From positions 161,858,534 through 161,922,533 of the forward strand of contig OZ005659.1 of NCBI GenBank assembly GCA_963930645.1: DNA of 64,000 nt, given 5' to 3'. This DNA is from Salticus scenicus (Eukaryota > Arthropoda > Arachnida > Araneae > Salticidae). The translations under genes and the position numbers were made by a program. The notes under the pieces were generated by a model. That model had not been told where the DNA came from. It saw only the letters and a list, made by a program, of their open reading frames with translations, and did no database searches. This document shows, in pieces, positions 1-11,364 of this stretch. Each line of letters opens with the position of its first letter. Position 1 is the first letter of the stretch.

Positions 1-198
1 TACACATTTAAAAACATGTAAAATTGTTTTTAAAAAATGAAAATAAAAAAATTTCATGAATACCTAAGTTTCCCATACCGGTAGTATGATGAGAAACTAA
101 TATTCTATTATATATTTATCGCAGAAAATTGTGAATGGGTTGTTTTAAAATTGACTAACTTTGATTTTCTCTCTAAAGCTACGTGATTTGTGGTTCAA
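1..198. other. AT-rich flank, nothing recognised
   Basis: AT-rich DNA with no readable frame or structure. It ends at the A that precedes the CTAG terminus of the neighbouring Helitron. Confidence 0.6.
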
Positions 199-1164
199 CT
201 AGCAAAGCCCCGGTACGGGAACGAAGCGAATTCCGAATGCGGGAAAATTTTCAAAATCAAGCTCAAAATACAAAAACACAGCCTGATGTTGCCTGCGTGC
301 CAATAGATCAAAGTTTGTTAACGAAACCATTTTTTTATTCATGAAAACAATGAAGGTAGTGAATCAACGAAGGCTTTTCTCGCTTCGCTAGTCACTATAT
401 TTAAAGGAAACTCTTTTCTATATCGCTTTAAAAACAAAAATAAAATTTAAAGAAATCATGAAATTGCTTTAAAGCCCGCTTTGGTTTCCCGTTGGTTTAT
501 GTTATTATTATTATTATTATTATTATTTTGTTTGTTTGTTTGTTTCTTTTCTTTTCGTTTTCCTTTCCTTTCCATATTTACTAAATGCGACTCATTGTTT
601 TTCAGTATCACGTGATTGAGCAGACGACTATTTTATTTATTTAATGTTCATTTATATTTTTATTAATTTTTGGAAATTTCGTGCAACTTTATCTAAATTG
701 ATTTTTTATTCCCTTTTCAATGTTCACTTTTTCATGTGCATGAGCAAAATATTTTGTAATTTTTTATTTTTCGCGTGAAAGCATATTTCATTTTATGTTT
801 AATTTTTTTTTTCTTTTTTTAGCGACAATTAAAATTTTAAATGTCTACATTTAAAGCATTTACCAGGTTATTATTTTCACATTTTAATTAATTTTAAAAA
901 ATCTAATCAAAATTTCGTTACAAATAAGGTACTAAATGAAAGGGACATTTTTCCTGAATCTGTCGGTTTAATTAACTTATCGATCGGACAATAAGAATTT
1001 TTTTTATTTTATTTTTTTAGTTAACTAAAGTATGAAAAGCTGGTGGCAACAACACACAGACAAACAGAAGAAAATCTCTCTTAGCCAATCAGCTTGCGTC
1101 CAGCCACGCACTTACAGAAAAAAAAAAAAAAAAAAACTCTCTTAGTCATTTTTATATATAGAGA
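199..1164 (-). mobile_element. Short non-autonomous Helitron
   Basis: Read on the minus strand, this 966-bp block has the hallmarks of a Helitron. It begins TCTCTATATATAAAAATG (5'-TC) and ends with a perfect CCCG-TAC-CGGG hairpin followed a few bases later by CTAG (199-202). The flanking host bases are A198 and T1165, as expected for insertion between A and T without target duplication. There is no Rep/helicase frame, so it must depend on a partner. Positions 925-1040 resemble 36147-36240 inside the larger Helitron, but in the opposite orientation relative to the element ends. The ends are seen directly; the class follows from known Helitron termini. Confidence 0.7.
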
Positions 1165-1558
1165 TTCAAATGAAGATAAATATTGCCTATTTTTTAAATC
1201 ATCTTCCATTTCTGATAGTTTTGTAACATATTGAGATGCACTATAACACTAATACAGTCTAGTAAAGTTTTTGAATTATTTATTTAATAAAACAAATTCT
1301 CTCTAAAAACATATAATTTCTTTTTGGGTCGATAAAAATGGAATAAAAGACAATTTTTATAAAATAATCCAAAAAATTTCAAACAAAATATTTTTTGAAA
1401 TGTTTTTTACAATTTTCTAAAACATGTAAATAAATAAATAATTAAATAAATAACATAAGTAACATAAATTAACAAATAAAAATAAATAAAAATAAACAAA
1501 TAAATAAATAAATAATATTAATAATAAAAGAAACCTGCGTGAGGAAACATTTAAATTA

Positions 1559-1593
<35 letters not shown>

Positions 1594-2160
1594 CAAATAA
1601 TAAAAATATCAAAAACTGCGTGGGTGTTTTTTTTTTTTTTTTTTTTTTTACATCTATACACGGGATTTATGAAAATTTGCACTTTTTATCGTATAGCTAA
1701 TGCTTAAAATCGAGCACGTAGCTTGTGAACCATTTTCTGAAAGCATTTTGCATGCACATGTGTTACTTTTTCTTGTGCTAATAATATAAAGGATAGTATA
1801 TTTATTCTTTTATACAATTTTAATAATTTAACATGAATGTCATGTAATATATTTGACAAAATGCAAAATTTATCCTTCCGCATTTATAGAACAATAGTTT
1901 TAACAATATGTAAATTTTGTTTCATTTTTTTCTAAACTCTCAATTTATGAAAACAGTTTGAAATCCATGGCTTTTATTTATTTTTGTTCATTCATTTTGT
2001 GAGAAATAAAATATTCAAATGTCCATTTAAAAGTTTTTTTTCTGTATTTGTATATTGAATGTATAATTCATAATGCACGAATCTCCTTTAATTTGTAAAA
2101 TATTAATATATACATATATATATATTATTGAACAAATAAAACATATTTTAAGATAAAATT
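1165..2160. repeat. AT-rich simple-sequence desert
   Basis: No gene seen. The stretch holds degenerate (AAAT)n around 1428-1530, a (TA)n tract at about 1564-1591 and a poly-T run at about 1627-1649. Confidence 0.7.
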
Positions 2161-2184
2161 TAAACGACATTTAAGGTAAAAGCT

Positions 2185-2664
2185 CCAGTAGTGGACCCTG
2201 TACCAGTAGTGGACACGCTTAAATTTAAACTTGGAAAATAAGCTTTCTAATCCTTCTCAAGTTTCGAGCAATGTTCAGGAAGGAAGTTATAGTCCATTAC
2301 TATTAATGTCTATAATTACAAATAATTCCAGCCCTCAGTTTTAGAATAATATTAGTTTAGCTAAAACAAATATGCACTTTTTGTGATTTTCATGTTTTTT
2401 CTTGTCATTTTGAATAAGGAAATAATTTTATTTTTCACTTTGCCTCTGTTTATTTTTAACTGATTTCTTCTATCTTTTGCGTTCGTATGACTAAAATAAC
2501 TATGCAGAATTCATTTATTTTGTTGTTTCTTATATCTTGTATTAACCTATATTATTTTTATGGGTATCGACTTCTGGTACCAAAAAATTTCATCATGACC
2601 AGTAGCGGACCGCTCTGTCCACTACTGGCCCATTTGAATTTTAAGGTGAGATCCAGTAGTGGAC
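2185..2664. repeat. Dispersed CCAGTAGTGGAC motif cluster
   Basis: The 12-mer CCAGTAGTGGAC or a one-base variant occurs at 2185, 2203, 2599 and 2653 on the plus strand and at 2617-2628 on the minus strand. Two copies lie at each side of a roughly 400-bp AT-rich core. The arrangement resembles the subterminal repeats of a small DNA transposon, but no ends or target duplication could be fixed. Confidence 0.5.
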
Positions 2665-2696
2665 ACAGCTTTGTAATTTCCCAAATTTAGAGTTGA

Positions 2697-3092
2697 GGTG
2701 AGTGTATCTAAAGTCGCACTGGAGCTACGCCACGAGCAAATAGCGATGGTCTGTGACTCAGTTCTAGGAGTAGTAAGGAGGCATGCCATAACAATTTTGA
2801 TCTTTTACGGAGAGAAAGACTCCCAAATTTGGAAGGCGGAACAAAATGGGAATTCACTTGAATCATGAGGTAATCTCGAGACATTTTAAGTTTTTTTATT
2901 CGTGATTTTTTTTATGGGTTCCATATTGAACTAAATAATTAATTTCGATTCCCATTGAAACATAGACATTGAGATAGCATAACTGCGGCAGTACTAAGAA
3001 GGTTCAGGGTGAGTGGATTTTATATCGTACTAGTGCTGCACTATGAGCAACTGACGACGATCTGCAACTCACCCCTTAGAATAGTCTGAAGA
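2697..3092. repeat. Two diverged 90-bp units about 310 bp apart
   Basis: The segments 2697-2790 and 3007-3092 align through GGTGAGTG, a shared GAGCAA..GATGGTCTG/GACGATCTG core and a closing GACAT/GGCAT. They are more GC-rich than their surroundings and have no conserved frame. They probably belong to the same repeat as the CCAGTAGTGGAC block, but the class is unknown. Confidence 0.45.
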
Positions 3093-3269
3093 CATTTGGT
3101 GACCCCAAGAGGTTTAATTTTGATGGGGATATGGAGGTTATTGGTATTTAGAGAATTACAGTTGATAAAAAAAAGTATAGGTTCAAAACACACTTTCAAA
3201 CAATTTTTGAAAGAGAAATCAACTGTTTAATTTTAACAAAATATTTATATTTCTCATATCTAATGACTA

Positions 3270-4144
3270 CAAGGTGTGTTCAACAAGTATCCGATCTTGA
3301 ATTTTCCAGTAAAGGTTCTAAAGTTGTGCCACTGTACACAGTGGGAGAAAACAACTTAATGCGCATGCTTGAATTTTTTCCCTGCGTTCCAGTGCACCAG
3401 TCGTTTATTGCCGGCAGTTGAGTGATGTGCTGTCATACGTGTTCGTCGGATTTTTATTTCTCTAAAGATGACTGAACGATTTGAGCAGATGTACTGCATC
3501 AAATTTTGTCAAAAGCTTAGTGATTCTCAAAGTGAAACAATTCGTAAGATTTAACAATTTTTTGAAGACGATGCTATAGGGGGTCACACAAATTAAAGAG
3601 TGATTTAACCGATTCAAAAGTGGTCGAACGTCGGTAGAGAGGGACCAGCGTTCTGGTAGACCACAAACCGCTCGAAATGCAGCTGTTGTGGAAAAGGGGA
3701 AAAATCAGATAATGAAAGATCATCGTTTGACGGTATGAGAGATTGCTGAATAAGTTGGGAACAGTACAGGTTCTGCACATGCAATTATGTGTGATGATTT
3801 CCACCTGCACAGAGTGACTGTGAAATTTGTTCCCAAGCTTCTGTCGCTGGAATAGAAAGAACTCCGTCTTAGAGTTGAACAGGACCTACTGGACACTATC
3901 AATGCTGAACCTGGCTGAAACTGCCATTGAAAGGATCCAGTTTTCAGAGTAGAGAGCGACGGCGGAGTTCAAAACCATTCCAAAAGAGCGTTTCAGAAGT
4001 GTTTTTGGCAGTGGAAGAAACGTTGGACTAAGTGTGTGCAGGCGCAAAGGGCCTACTTTGAAGTGGATTAGGATCCTAATCCCGCAAAGTAACTAAGATT
4101 TTTCTTTTCTGGCTAAAGGTCGAATACTTTTTGAACAGACACTG
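3270..4144 (+). mobile_element. Mariner element with intact ends, internally deleted
   Basis: Imperfect terminal inverted repeats of about 30 bp bound this 875-bp element: CAAGGTGTGTTCAACAAGTA at the left, and CAGTGTCTGTTCAAAAAGTA read inwards from the right. TA dinucleotides at 3268-3269 and 4145-4146 are the expected mariner target duplication. Full mariners are about 1.3 kb, so roughly a third is missing. The loss falls in the coding region (see the pseudogene inside). Confidence 0.85.
3468..4071 (+). pseudogene. Mariner transposase relic lacking its catalytic core
   Basis: The start MTERFEQMYCIKFCQKLSDS is a typical mariner helix-turn-helix N-terminus. It is followed by DDAIGVTQIKEWFNRFK-like sequence broken by stops and frameshifts, then by a region matching the usual VHAIM..FHLHRVTVKFVPKL stretch. 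Around 3905-3930 the reading jumps from the segment before the first catalytic aspartate (DLLDTINAEPG) straight to the late LKLPLKG region, so all three acidic residues of the DDD triad are deleted. The tail WQWKKRWTKCVQAQRAYFEV ends at a stop at 4069-4071 and is the normal C-terminus of the family. The product cannot be active; the element could only be mobilised in trans. Confidence 0.85.
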
Positions 4145-4310
4145 TATATAAATTTAAAATAAGCCTAAAATTATCTTAAAGCTCTTTTAAGTAAGCATAA
4201 GATTTTACACCTCTGGTGTACTAACGAAATGTAAGGGCCAAAATAATATTAGGGCATGCAAACACAACTTTTTATAAAAACTCAGTGCATATTCTTTAAT
4301 GTATGCCTAT
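4145..4310. other. Spacer between mariner and Tc1 relics
   Basis: AT-rich sequence with no frame. It may include the decayed 3' end of the neighbouring Tc1-type element, but no terminal repeat is recognisable. Confidence 0.4.
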
Positions 4311-5030
4311 TTATTTATCACTTTGCTTCAAATTTTGTTTCAGAATATTTAAATACACACCATTGTCCATTATTCCATCAATAAAATGAAACTTTCCAAC
4401 ACCAGCAGCATCCATACAGCCCTAGACAATTTGACTTCCTCCCGCATATTTCACGGTAGGAGCAAAATTCTTTTTGTTAAGTTCAGCATTAGGTTTCCGC
4501 CACGCTCTTTGATTTCCATCATTACCAAAAATATTGAATTTGCTCTCATCTACAAATATCACCGACTTCCAAAATTCCAGTTGCTTTTTAATGGACGTTT
4601 TTGCAAATTGCAGTTGTTCTTTTCAATTGGCTTCGCTAATGAATGTTTTTTCACAGGTACTCGCCCATGAAAATTATATTTTCTTAAAGTGTTTCGGACT
4701 GTTTCTGGATTAGAGGACTTCAGAGATTTACTCTGACAGAGATTTACTCTGACATGCTTCCAAAGTCAAATTTACTGCACTGGTTTTGGAATTGCAAACA
4801 ATATTGCTGACGATTCAACGTTCCTCACGATCGGTGAAGTGCCTTGGACGTCCTGCACGTGGTTTATTTTCAATTGAATTAATCGTCTTATATTTCGAAA
4901 TAATATTATGAATCGTAGATTTACTAATATTTAATATTTCAGCTATTTTCTTCTGTGTTTTTCCATGATTCCAGTGATGAATTATAAGTTTTCTATTATC
5001 AACAGACATTTCAGAAGTTTTCCAACCCAT
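4311..5030 (-). pseudogene. Tc1-type transposase relic, C-terminus lost
   Basis: The minus strand opens with MGWKTSEMS and a paired helix-turn-helix region (residues about 10-55, QKKIAEILNISKSTIHNIIS) followed by the GRPR AT-hook-like motif, standard for Tc1/mariner DNA binding. After stops and a small duplication (GAGATTTACTCTGACA repeated near 4725-4755) the frame resumes with FHGRVPVKKH, the first catalytic aspartate in VDESKFNIFG, then GNDGNQRAWRKPN and KFHFIDGIMDNGVY. It ends at a stop after NLKQSDK (4311-4313), before the second aspartate (the usual QQDNDPKHT block) and the final E/D. The relic is therefore defective. Terminal inverted repeats were not found. Confidence 0.85.
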
Positions 5031-5183
5031 TTAAGCAATGTTTATCTTAAACAACAAATTTCAACTTAATTATAAAACTTCAGACTTCAAATGAGCGTTA
5101 AAATTTTTTTACTCAGTTACACTGAGAGCATAATCTCCTAAACTGTTGCGTGTCTCGGAAAATTGTCAACAATTCAAGCGGTA

Positions 5184-5420
5184 GACAGCGCGACTTTTTT
5201 ATTCAACTGTAACCAATAACTTTAAGAATTGATATATGATATATATAACCGACGTTACTTCGATTCTACTCGCCTTTTATATATGCCAAATTCCACTTTT
5301 AAAAGTTTTTGGTGACTGTTGAATAAAAAAGTCGCGCAATCTGTACCAGGTGGCGCTATTGCCAAGTTTTTGAGCCAGGCATCTAGTTTAGGAGGCTATG
5401 CTGAGAGAATTGGTTATTTA
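5184..5420. repeat. Foldback element, copy 1
   Basis: An inverted repeat pairs GCGCGACTTTTTTATTCAAC (about 5189-5208) with its complement at about 5317-5336, enclosing about 110 AT-rich bases. The similarity to copy 2 (about 57690-57985, opposite strand) continues to the right through CAGGCATCTAGTTTAGGAGG. Two copies sharing both hairpin and flank show a real repeat family. A short open frame across the right arm is a by-product of the repeat. Confidence 0.65.
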
Positions 5421-5519
5421 TCGCCTTTACTTCTGCCGTGCCCCAAAACTTTTATGAGCACTACTTTTGCACTGTACACAAGAAATGCACAATTTTGTAA
5501 TTATTTTAAAATCATTTTA

Positions 5520-5521
<2 letters not shown>

Positions 5522-5550
<29 letters not shown>

Positions 5551-5625
5551 TGTTTGATATAGTGGTCTGGTAGGATATAGAAAAAAAGCTTTGCTGAAAT
5601 TATTATTATTATTATTATTATTATT
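5522..5625. repeat. Two (TTA)n microsatellites
   Basis: (TTA)n tracts lie at about 5522-5550 and 5599-5625, separated by ordinary sequence. A similar (TTA)n tract lies at about 504-527. Confidence 0.85.
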
Positions 5626-5639
5626 TTTCAAAAAATGTT

Positions 5640-6530
5640 TGAAACTTTGTTTTGCATCAATACTTTTTTGACTAACTGTATGTCTCCCATGATTATTTTA
5701 CCTAGGGTTTGAGAGACTGACGTGACCATGTTCTCGTTAATTAGTTACGCTGCATCAAGTTATCAATTTCGCGTGAAAGACGTCGTGGTGCAAAAAGGGG
5801 AATCAATCTTTTCGTATAAGATCAAAATGGGATGGTTTGTCTTCGAAGAAAACTTAGGGGTAGCTCCCAAATCGTCGCCTGCGTACCTTTAGTGTAGGGA
5901 GACCAAAAGTCTCAGATTTCTTGGGACAGTCCCCATTTTTTTTACTCTTACCCCAAGAAAACATTTTAATCCCTGGGGACCCCGCTTTTTAGTTTTTGTT
6001 CCATATGTCCCGATTTTTTTAAAAAGAGAGAATTTTGATGATTTTGTAGAATGTGCTTATCACTTTTCACTACATTAACAGTAGAAAATACCATATTTAA
6101 AAGCACTTGCGTACCAAAAAGCTTTAAAAAGCAGCCGCTGCATTAGCTAGTGTTAGCAAACAATTCTTTGCCAATGTTTGAAAATATCGCTTCGATACAA
6201 TATCAAGATAAAAGTGAGTAAATAAAACTGTATTATAAATAAAATTAAGTATATTTGTATTTGTATGTGGAAATTAAAAGCATACAATTGTTTTTAGACA
6301 AGTCTGATTAAATTTTTGTTTATTTACAAGAAAATTCATTGCTGTTTTAGTAGTAGGTATTTGTTTAAGAATTATACTTTACGAACGCTTACTTTTGGAA
6401 TTTAAAATAGTAATAGTATTCTTTAATTTTTGAGATTCGTTCTATTTAAGTTGCTATTAAGAACAAATACCATCAAAATTTGCAAAAAGGAATATATTCT
6501 GCAATCCCATTGCAAATAGCATCGAGGAAT
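5640..6530. other. Unassigned stretch, partly GC-richer
   Basis: Positions 5700-6000 are less AT-rich than the flanks and hold several GGGGACC/GGGAGACC motifs, which suggests a decayed repeat. No frame or terminal repeat was recognised. The rest is AT-rich. Confidence 0.4.
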
Positions 6531-6533
6531 ATA

Positions 6534-6680
6534 CAGTCGGCAGCAAAATTGTTCGAGTGCTAGCAATAATTCCAATCTAAAAAAGGGTACACTTAATACT
6601 GTTTTGTTAAATAAATCTTTGTCGAATCATGTTCTTAGATTCATTTAATTCTATAGAAATATCATAATAAAAACCCAATT
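6534..6680 (+). repeat. One-armed relic of the CAGTCGG MITE
   Basis: It begins CAGTCGGCAGCAAAATTGTT after a TA and follows the left arm of the palindromic MITE at 35586-35799 through TAAATAAATCTTTGTCGAAT. The matching right arm is absent here. It is more diverged than the 34471 and 35586 copies. Confidence 0.65.
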
Positions 6681-6923
6681 AAATATTTTTAATTGTTAAA
6701 ATATCGGAAGAATAGTTGAATTTCCTTTTTTACTAATGCATTTATTTTTTTTATAAAATAAAAAAAAATGTAAAATACAGATCTAAAGGTTACATTTTAT
6801 TAAAAGTAAAACTTATGTTCTCCTTTTTAATATAATGTTATTTCGAGTTATATATAAATATTAAATGATAAATAATATTTTATTAATATATATTTTTTAA
6901 AGCCTATGGTAAACAAACTATTG

Positions 6924-6954
<31 letters not shown>

Positions 6955-7869
6955 CTTTAATTTGGCATATAAAATAAATATTCTAGTAAAGTAGTCGTTA
7001 AATAAAAGAAATAACATTTTAATGTTTCAAAACTATAAAAACAAAGCATTAAATAAGATTTAAGGTGATATATTAGAGTACGAAATATTAAATGAAACAT
7101 TTTAACAATTTCACTAAAATAAGATATTAAGCTATTAAAGGTTTATCAATTTTTAAATAATTGAACATTTTTTGTGAAAAAAAAAATTGTAATAGATATA
7201 AAACGGAATAAATTTAATAAACATTAATGTAGATGCATTTTTTAAATTTTAAACTTGTATAAAATATAATAAATATTTGTTAAACATTCAGACTTTTTTT
7301 TCTTTTTTTAATGTTTTATGTCTTTTATTAAGATTTGCTTAGATAACCTTATTATTTCAAATGTTATAAACACAAATAGTTGTTTATTTATTTATTTATT
7401 TTTTTTTTATATAAAACTACCGGTCTTGAAATATTATATCAATTATATGCTTTTCGAAATTAAAAATGTGTACACAGGATTACCAAAGTGTTCAAAAACA
7501 CAGTTCTATAAGATTGAATAAAGTAAAGCAAAATAAAATGATTAAATAATTATTTCTGATTTTTACTGTGTAGATTCGAATATTTTTATAAATATCCAGA
7601 ATAGAATTAAATCTTATCATAGTCATAAATTAAGAATTGAAGTAAATTATAAATACTTTTAAAAGTACTATAACGCTATATGAATTTACATATATGAATT
7701 TTTATGAATTTTTTTACACTATATGAATTTACATTTTATTATGGTTTTTCTAATGCTTTTTTTATATTAGAAAAAAAATTCTCAAAGCATGATACCATAT
7801 TAAAACTAAGCAATTTTCTGGAAAATATTAATTCGAATGTATACTGAAATTTGTTTATTTATATGTATG

Positions 7870-7965
<96 letters not shown>

Positions 7966-8936
7966 ATGAGTTGATGAACTTAATTATTTAACTAAATTAA
8001 ATCAATTAAAAAAATAAACCACTGCATTTAGATTATATTATACTTTTTGATCCTATGTATTTAATACTTTGAAATTATTTGAATTTTTGTGTATTATAAC
8101 TATTTTAATCCTATCTATTAGCTCTGCAATATAAAGGTTTTCGATTTAAATAACTATTTCAGCTTTAAAATGGGGATAATAAATGTAATTGATATGTAAA
8201 ATGAATTTAAATTAACAGCTCAGTCATTGTATATTTATTTTTTTAAAGTAAGCTTATTAAAAACTGTGTTTAAAATAATAATTAAAAATATAAGATAATA
8301 GAAATTATTGGATCAAACTGAAATTTATTTTAAAGAGTGTCTTTAACTAATATGAAATGTGTTCTAATACAATCATTGGTGACCTTAAAATTATTCAACT
8401 AATCGATAGTGTCAAATTTCATTTTAAACAATATATATATATATACATATATATATTGTTATGGTCATTGTTATTGTGCTATGGTCATATAATTACTATG
8501 TTAATTCATTAAATCTTTTCAGGACTTCTTAAATTTTAATTAATTTTACTTTTTTTTTTTTTTTTTTTTTTTAATTTTAGTAATTATTATCTTCATTTTA
8601 ACTTTTTTTTAGTTACCAAGTGGTCTTACAGAGGATTTTGGGAAAGTTGGGAACCCATCAAACTTGTTTAAATCGCTCCGACCGCCTTAAACCGCGGTTT
8701 TCTCTGATCCTTCTTCTATTATTTTTCTATGTTATACCTTGTTATTTTCTTATGTTAAACTTTGTTCTTATTTTTTATATATAATCTCATTTATTTATTT
8801 GTAAGAAAAAACTCATATTAACGTTTTCAATACCTTTTGCATTGCATAAAGCTTCACTTCTATATTAATTGTTGATTAATTTAATTATTCCTTTAGTGTT
8901 TATTCATTGGAACAGCAAATTATTATTACACACAAA
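6681..8936. other. AT-rich desert with (TA)n tracts
   Basis: No gene seen. Contains (TA)n at about 6927-6954, a long (AT)n/(TATG)n tract at about 7861-7966, a short TA tract near 8431-8457 and a poly-T run near 8550-8571. Short open frames reflect base composition only. Confidence 0.7.
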
Positions 8937-8976
8937 CACACACACACCTACATATAATTATGTATATATATATATA

Positions 8977-10494
8977 CTAGCAGGCAACGCCCGCTTCGCT
9001 GGACACTATTTTTAAATGAATCACTATAATGAATTCTCAAAATTGCATTAATTTTTATCACATGAAAAAAAAGAGAAACAAAATCTGAGTAGGAAGAATG
9101 TCGCACCGGGTTCTCACTGCCTTCGGAAAAAATTCCCAAAATGCTCTAACTCTTATTTCAATTATTTTCCCACTTCGCCCCCCCCTCCTGTCTATCCTAA
9201 TAATTTTACAAATTTGAAAATATCCGCAATCGATTTGTAAGTATCAAAAACCTCTATGCACCAGTTTTGAACGATATATCTCTATTTTTATTTTTTTACC
9301 GCTCTACTCCCCCCCCCTTCCCGCCCTCCCAATAATTTTAAAAATTCGAAAATATCCGCAATCGATTTATAGGTATTGGAAACCTCTATGTACCAATTTT
9401 GAATGATCTAACTCTATTTTCTTTTTTTTTGCTCCTCTGCCCCCCCTTCCCGGCCCTCCTAATAACTTTACACTTTCGAAAAAATCCCCATTCGACTTGC
9501 AGGCCTCTAAAATCTATCTGTACCGATTTTGAACGGCCTAACTGTATTTCTATTTGTTTTTGACCATAGCCCCCCCCCCTTCCCGCCCCACCTAATAATT
9601 TTAAAAATTCGAAAGTATCCGCAATCGATTTGTAAGTATCGAAAACATCTATATACCAATTTTGAACGATCTAACTCTATTTTTATTTTTTTGCCCCCCC
9701 CCCTCTCCCCTCCCCCTTTCCCGGCCCTCCTAATAACTTTACACTTTCGAAAATATCCCCATTCGACTTGCAGGCATCTAAAACCTAACTGTACCAATTT
9801 TGAACGGCCTAACTGTATTTCTATTTGTTTTTGCCCCATAGCCCCCCCCCTTGCCGCCCCCCCTTCCCGTCCCTCCTAATAATTTTACAAATTCGAAAAT
9901 ATTCGAAATCGATTTGTAGGTATCGAAAACCTCTATATACCAATTTTGAACGATCTAACTCTCTTTTTATTTTTTGCCCCCCCTCTCCCCCCCCTGCTGC
10001 CCCACCTGGGGGCTGAATTTCTAAAATTCCAGAAATTGGTTTTTAGATATTTGCATTGGCTATATTTTAGAGCAAAAACTTCACGCATATCTATTTTTTT
10101 GTTTGAGATATATAGGATTATGCGAAATCACGTTTTTACGCATGTGAAATCACGTTTCCCCCCCCCCCCCCGCCCCCCTTGGGGACCAAATTTTGAAAAT
10201 TCCAGAAATTGGTTTTTTGACATTTGTATTAGCTATATGTTAAAGCAAAAATTTTACGGATATCTGTTTTTTTGTTTGAGATATGAAGGATTTTGTGAAA
10301 TCACGTTTTGCCCCCCCTCCCCCCCTTGGGGGGCGAATTTTGTAAAATCGCTTCTTAGTGGATGCCTACGTCATAGAAAGAACATTGTCACAAAATTTCA
10401 TGCTTCTAGGTCCAGGGGTTTGGTCTGGGCGTTGATAGATCACCCCCTCACTCACTAACTCACTCAGGAAGTGTTCTTTTATAATATATATATA
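8977..10494 (-). mobile_element. Non-autonomous Helitron, minus strand
   Basis: The 3' terminus lies at the left: host A8976, then CTAG (8977-8980) and, read outward on the minus strand, the hairpin GCGGGC-GTT-GCCTGC. The same terminus occurs at 20084 and, as the complement, at 38296, where an empty site proves the insertion mode. The 5' end is less certain because it runs into a TA microsatellite near 10481-10496 (TTTTATAATATATATATG). Inside are C-rich tandem units and a conserved block near 10400-10470 ending in CACTCACTAACTCACTCAGG. No Rep/helicase frame is present. Confidence 0.65.
9170..10015. repeat. C-rich tandem array of alternating 130-bp units
   Basis: About six units of 130-140 bp each start with a run of 7-11 C residues. 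Two types occur. Type a contains ATCCGCAATCGATTTGTA; type b contains TCCCCATTCGACTTGCAGG. The order here is a-a-b-a-b-a. The same alternation (a-b-a-b) occurs at 27781-28290, and type a occurs on the opposite strand at about 36590-36760. Overlapping frames on both strands (around 9507-10458) come from the repetition and are not genes. Confidence 0.8.
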
Positions 10495-11280
10495 TGCATG
10501 TATAAAGGTACACTGAAAAAAGCTTATTTTATGAATAATTCGTATCATAAGAGTTTCACAAATTTTATTTTATTTTATTTTACTTTTACTTTATTAGAAG
10601 ATCATTAAATTTATACACACATAAATACATACACAACATCATAGTCCTACCATCCATATGAACTTGGCATCTGCTAATCTAGAAGTCAGTTTTAGAAAAA
10701 AGTATCTAGCCTACCGCATAAAAGTTAGTCTCGCTAATAATGTATATTATCCGGATTTTACTCACAAACTCCCGTGAACACGTGTTTGTCACCTTAGAAA
10801 GACCCCATTGAAGGGCATTACACCAAGACCTAAGACCTCAGGTAGTTAACCAGCCTTAATCCAATATACCAACATAGAGCTCGATAAAAGTTGTCTCAGT
10901 AAAATTCGACGTTAGGGAGTGATTCTAATTTATCGGATTTTATCTATCTTGGTATTTTGTCAGTGTGGCAGAAGTTTTTTATAGAAATAAATGGGTTCCC
11001 TATCATATCATAGGTATGGAAAATTAGGTATTATTGAAGGTTTTTCACCGTAGTATTTTACTTTTAAAAGCATTTTGAGGTGAGAGGAATAATAATAATA
11101 ATAAAGGAAATTCATATGATGTCCTTTCGTATGTTAGACAGTTTGCTGGTACGTGAAATGAGAACGTGTCAGAGAATTGATTCGGAATAAAGTAACGGCA
11201 TGCAACAAATGCTGTTCTATCTGTGGCAGCATGCATCAAAACCGTTACTGGTAACTATATCGAAAAACTAGAATGTTGTG
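10495..11280. other. Unassigned intergenic stretch
   Basis: No gene, repeat end or RNA structure recognised. Composition is slightly less extreme than that of the deserts. A short (AAT)n tract lies at about 11091-11105. Confidence 0.4.
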
Positions 11281-11291
11281 GCCACCACATG

Positions 11292-11325
11292 ACTTTCTTC
11301 TATATTTTTCTATGAAAACTCACTC

Positions 11326-11364
<39 letters not shown>

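Noticed and set aside
3574..3902. Minus-strand frames of 78 and 60 codons
   Set aside because: They are antisense to the mariner transposase relic that starts at 3468.
4386..4670. 94-codon plus-strand frame
   Set aside because: It is the antisense shadow of the Tc1-type transposase relic on the minus strand.
9170..10015. Possible CRISPR-like regular array
   Set aside because: Units are long, diverged and contiguous without unique spacers, and the DNA is eukaryotic.
9507..10458. Overlapping frames of 110-170 codons on both strands
   Set aside because: They follow from the C-rich tandem units; repeating 130-bp units free of stops give long frames on both strands, and no domain is recognisable.
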